Shown one piece after another: positions 51,301-64,000 of a stretch of DNA of 64,000 bases. The position numbers and the translations under genes are program-made. Under the pieces are notes generated by a model that saw nothing but the letters and a program-made list of their open reading frames with translations, did no database searches and was not told where the DNA came from. This DNA comes from Mycteria americana (taxonomy: Eukaryota; Chordata; Aves; Ciconiiformes; Ciconiidae), in NCBI RefSeq assembly GCF_035582795.1, contig NC_134365.1, positions 128,069,577-128,133,576 on the forward strand. The letters run 5' to 3'. Each line of letters begins with the position of its first letter. Position 1 is the first letter of the stretch.

Positions 51301-54300
51301 TTGACTCTACAGAGCAAACCGCAAACTTTACGTGCCTGAAGCTGGGCAATGTGCATACCCCTCAAGAAGCCAGAATTATGCCAGTCTAAATGCAACTCTC
51401 CTGTTACCTCTCCTTATCAATTAGTACCAGTGGATGCTCAATGGCTGCTCTGCTGTTATAGTTTAGTTGATATTTTGCAGAATACAGCTTAGAATAATTG
51501 CACTTGGCACAGCCTAACCAGGCAGGAAAAGAAAAATAAAAACTAATCATAAAAATTCTTCTTTCGTGCTACCTTAGCATAATCTGCATTGGAAGAGGCA
51601 CAGAAAGAATAAGCTTCCAGTCTAATGCACCACGATCAAAACATACTCACCATCCCAATGCCTTCTCTCTTAAACCATCTGCTAAAGCATCCAGCTGGGA
51701 AAGAAAGATCAAAATGTGGCATCTAAAAGGCATTCAAGGAAGGCAACGGCACTTGGATTAGCACAGGAAGATGGCAACAGTGTCCCTCAGAGTCTTTGCA
51801 GCTTTCCTCCCACCCTCGCTCAAACGTAACACGGTGGAGGTGGAGGAGATGGGGAGGCCATTTCAAACCTATTTTAGCCTGCTTCTGGCATCTATGCATG
51901 CAAGCAAGAGCATCAACATTTATAAGCTTGAAGTCCCCATCTAGCTGATAAACAGCAGAGAAACTTCCGGAGAGCAGGGCTGGATACCAAAGTCTGATGG
52001 CAGGGCTTGGAGAGCCCTCAGCGTCAGCTCTTTTTGATGGATACTGGCAATTACCACACTGTCTAAAGATGTATTGACTGGCCCCACTTGACGTTTTGCA
52101 ACGAAAGTTGTACTTTTATTCTTAATAGGTCAAACCCTCAAAATGTAACCACAAGGGGGAAAAGATAGTGATGAAAGCCCTGTAGTTACCTTGCTAGAAA
52201 AGTATGTATCAGAGTAAAACGCATTGTGCAACACATTTTCAAAAACCACTGTAGAGAGGATTTCTTCTCCACTGACGCATCTTCAGTTATTCAAGTCTGT
52301 GTGGAAAAATACTTTAGAAACATCAGCTCTGCCGTGCATATTTATTCAGGGCAGGAGTTTATGAATCAATGTTAAAATTGTGGCTATTTTCTCCTAAAAA
52401 TTAGCTTTGACTAAACCATTCATGCACCTTCAATACCATAAACGTACATACAAAAGGAAGGCTTTAGCCTAATTCCTGGCTTTCTGTCTTTTTGTTCAGC
52501 ATGGTAACACACAGTACGTGATGATGCACAATTACAGGCAATTAATTCAAATATCTGGGAAACAAGAAATCACATCTGCAGTTAATCATCTTGTGCTTTT
52601 TCCAAACCATAAATCATTTTTGTAAAGGAGGAGACCAAAGATATGAGAGAGAGAATTAAATGTGACATTTTCCACAAATCAAGCGCTTCCTACAAACGTG
52701 CCGATAGCATCATGGAACAGCAAAGCTTTCCAGATTGCTCTAGTGTTTATATGATGCTCATCGTCTCTCCGAGGCTCATTTGAGGCAGCGCGTGATACCT
52801 ATTATATGCTACCATAATGCAGAATTGTCACTGCTGACCTAGGAGGTAATTTCACCATACTTCTCCAAATGCCATCAATGGCAAACGCCACCGCCTTGGC
52901 TGAAATTACTTCCCAGGTGAAATTGTTCCTTTCTTATGCTGAACTGCAGTTGACACCTACAGTCTATTCATAGCCTGAGCTACACTTTCAGGTGCAGGCT
53001 CAGAGTGAAATTTTGGCCCTTTGGAAGGAAAAGGCAGAACTTAAAGCCCGCGTATGAGCTGGGTGACACTTCCCAGAGGAGTCCATTCATCACAAACTCT
53101 ACCACAGGACCAAAACGGGCAGAAGCTGAAGTAGTAAAGCATGGACTTTTTCCTTTCAAAGCAAGAGTTGATTTAGCTAAAATGTTCACGCTTAGAAGGG
53201 TAGAAAATACCATGCAAAAATTAGACAAACTCCTGTACTCCATGTAAAAGTAAAAGGTTTAGTTCAGTTCAAAATTATTTTAAGGTTTTCAATTTGGCAA
53301 GAGAAAAAGGTGTCCATTTTGGGGTCCAACTTGGAGGATTTTTTTTTTGTGTGTTGTTACTATTTTTCCCATTTTCACCATCAAAATGAAACAAAACCAA
53401 ACCATCCGACTACCCAGTGTTCCTCTACAACTCTAGCTGAAGAATCATTTTCTTTAGATTTAACAAGCTTTATCTTTTTGAATCAACTTCCAGCAAGTGA
53501 TAAATCAACGTTGTGCCTCCATGTCAATATAATATTATTATTCCCAAAATAAATGCAGGTTTGCAGTGCAAACAACCAGCACAACTCAGACTGATTCTGT
53601 TAAAGAGAGAGGTAGTTTAGGTGCCAAAAGTTAGGTTTGATTTCACTTTGGAGGATGTTGATACAAAAAAAAAAAAAAAAAAATCTCATACCTAAAGAAA
53701 GACTATCGTGATAAGAAAAAGGTCATAAAACGTATGTGCTTGATATTTGTGCTCTTAATTTATCAGCTCACAGCATCTACGGCATAAAATGAAAAGCCAG
53801 CTAAAACTAGACTAGACTTGCTTCACTGCCTAATTTGAGCAGGACTTCAGAAGAAAATGAAGACTAGATAAAGAAAGAAAATGAAGTCAGTTTTCTTGAG
53901 CAGCTACTGACTTTTGGTTCCCAAACCGAGATTCTCTAAGGGAATTTTGTTTTCAAAGATGACTCGGTAATTTCTGAAAATCATGGGTCTCAAACTGGGC
54001 AAGCAGTACCTCCAATGACTTCTTTTAAAAGTCATATCAGAATTTTAATAAAAAATATTCATAATGAAACAAATTGTTAAAACTAAGATACTATTTTTAA
54101 CAAAAATAAATATTTTTTAAATCTAATAATATTAGGATTTTAAAAGACTGCTTGTAAACTTCCCCGCAGTTTAGAGCCACTCAAACCAAAACCAGTATAA
54201 AATATCTTTAAAAAAAAAAAAAAAAAAAAGGAATGGACATTAAATTTTAAGGTTTTGGATTCAGCTCTAAATACATGTACATAATTGTACACTAGGACAG

Positions 54301-56100
54301 CTACAGATGTCAAAATTTCCAGCTGTAGTTACTTAGCTATCTGTTCATGTTCTGTTGTTCAATCTAGATTTCTTGCAATTTCTGGATTGTGAAGAACAAC
54401 ATTTGTATCTCTCAAACAAATTAGATTTTATGGTCTTTATTCTTCACAGAAATCTGTGAATACTGGTGTTTGGCTCTACAGGGAATGATACATTCTTCGA
54501 AAGTTTGGTTTTTTCTAGTAATTTGTGTAAAGATTATGTTTCCATATATTCCAATTTGTTTCCTTAGGAGTAATACTACATTGCTTCCAAAAATAAAACA
54601 TTTGGGGAAAAAAATTTAAAAGGTAAGAGTTGCTATAGACGAATTTATCAGTTCAAATAGGAAGCTGTGTTCTAATTCTGGAAAATTCAGAAGAAATGTT
54701 GTTCACTCAGTTTACTGACCTTCCTTTGTCTTATACCCTGAGCAATCACATGCCATGCAATTATATTATTATCCAATCTTGCAAGCAGACATGTGCTGTC
54801 CTTGAAAAAAGATTATAATCCTATCTCATTATGGTAGAAGTAGCCCACAACAACTATTCAAAACAGCATGCTCTTCACATACGACCTGCGTAAGTCCCCA
54901 AAGGATGGGGGATCTAAGTACGTGTAAAATCACTTTAAGAAACCAAATGGCAAAATTACCGTTGAACAATTGTCACGGGTAATAAGATTAATGATTGAAT
55001 TGGCCAAAACCCACTCTTATCATTACATCCACTGTTAACTTAAAGGGGGGTGTTCAGGAGAAAAAAGTCCTACTCTGGGTAATAACTAAGGTGCATGGGC
55101 ACACTTGAATGGGATCCCAGCCCATTCAGAGAAAATTCCACAGCTGTGCAAATCGTTCTGGCATGTGCTTTAATCACATCACTTTACTACACCGCCTGTT
55201 GAATCAAGGTCTTAGCTAACTATGTCCAAACCCAGTATGTGTCTCATCTCAGCGACTCATCAGACGGGGACAGGCATGTGAACATATTCCCTCTGTTCAA
55301 TGACACCAGAAGATCTTGGCTTAGAGCTGTCAACTGAATGAAAAACACAGTAATACCATGTTGTTCTGGAAACTGTCTGGGGATTTGTTACAATTTATTT
55401 TCATTAGAGGCTCTTTGATTACGTTGAACCAAGCCTGCCTTTTATACAGTACATGAAAATAACCCAGAGAATGCCAGAAGACCGGCACTCTACACCAGCT
55501 CACCTGCTGCCTATTTCTAGTGTGCAACACAGTGCATTGGCCTTCCTTGGTGGGCTGCTTGGTCCCAAGCCTGCCATCCTGCACACCGCACAGCCCAACA
55601 AGCAAACGTGATAAATGAACATTTGTTATCCTTCATAACATTATGGCTTCTTATCTTTCAAATACCAAAGCACAGACTCACTCTGAATCTGCTTGTACTG
55701 TATCACTGCTGTCTTCTAGGCCATCTTTGACCCAGAAGGACGTACGTAAACCAGGCATTACTTACTGAATGACTAACTAGAGAATTTGCTCACTCCGTGT
55801 CCCCACAGGCAGAGGTGCTCATCAGCTGTGCACCAGTCACCAGAAGGGACAGAGAAAGCCAGTCTCACCTCTGTACAAAGTCAAATTCTCACTGGCTTCA
55901 GGAGAAACATAATCCGTACAAGAAGCCTGGGTTAAAAACGTGCGCATGAAAGTGCAGAATGCATTAAAATCTCACTTGGAGCCTTAATATCCAAGGCAAA
56001 AATTACAACCCTTCCCCACTTTCAAACGGGCAAAGTGACAAAAGCCTGAACACCACTGAAGTCAGGAGTACCTGTGGTACCCCCCAGTAGTTAAAGTCTT
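45316..56100. other. SRPX-SYTL5 convergent intergenic DNA plus SYTL5 3'UTR
   Basis: This 10.8-kb stretch lies between two converging genes. The right-hand part must be the SYTL5 3'UTR, read on the minus strand from 56100 leftward. Candidate minus-strand AATAAA signals (TTTATT on the plus strand) lie at 55394-55399, 54436-54441, 52341-52346, 52115-52120 and 49831-49836, and I cannot choose between them. A-runs of 19 (53665-53683) and 20 (54210-54229) are present. GC-rich patches at about 46.4-46.8 and 48.6-49.4 kb carry only chance open frames. No RNA gene or third protein gene was recognised. Confidence 0.7.

Positions 56101-64000
<7,900 letters not shown>

Overview
The window is ordinary vertebrate nuclear DNA, almost certainly from a bird and probably a neoavian one. 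It is AT-leaning and intron-dominated. It carries a CR1 LINE with the avian 3' tail and a solo retroviral LTR that begins with the sequence common in neoavian genomes. It is not prokaryotic: there are no dense ORFs or operons, and nearly every long open frame is chance or belongs to a repeat. Gene calls rest on translated exon fragments, splice sites whose phases agree, and remembered family sequence. No search or alignment was run.

Two protein-coding genes can be supported, and they converge tail to tail. The first is SRPX on the + strand (sushi-repeat-containing protein, X-linked in mammals). Coding exons 2 to 10 lie at 23705-44953, with a short 3'UTR and an AATAAA signal at 45291-45296. 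Every junction keeps frame and the exons rebuild the whole mature protein: acidic linker, sushi 1, sushi 2, HYR, sushi 3, DUF4174. The signal-peptide exon 1 was not found, so 1-23704 is read as intron 1, or as intron 1 plus an unrecognised first exon. The second gene is SYTL5 on the - strand (synaptotagmin-like 5, a Rab27 effector). Its last four coding exons lie at 61912-56101 and encode the linker after C2A and the whole C2B domain up to the stop. Its 5' part lies beyond the right edge.

Layout: 1-23704, presumed SRPX intron 1 with two CpG-dense blocks (about 3.56-4.27 kb and 20.7-21.26 kb); 23705-45315, SRPX exons 2-10, with a CR1 insertion in intron 5 (about 37325-38204); 45316-56100, SRPX-SYTL5 intergenic DNA plus the SYTL5 3'UTR, whose end is unresolved; 56101-64000, SYTL5 3' exons and introns, with a solo LTR at 57621-58203.

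The two products do not share a pathway that the sequence shows. SRPX is a secreted or ER-associated sushi protein and SYTL5 is a cytosolic vesicle-trafficking effector. Their adjacency is conserved synteny, mirrored in mammals by the paralogous pair SRPX2-SYTL4. I found no undescribed biological system. The points most worth checking are splicing oddities, CpG-dense intronic blocks, and the two mobile elements.
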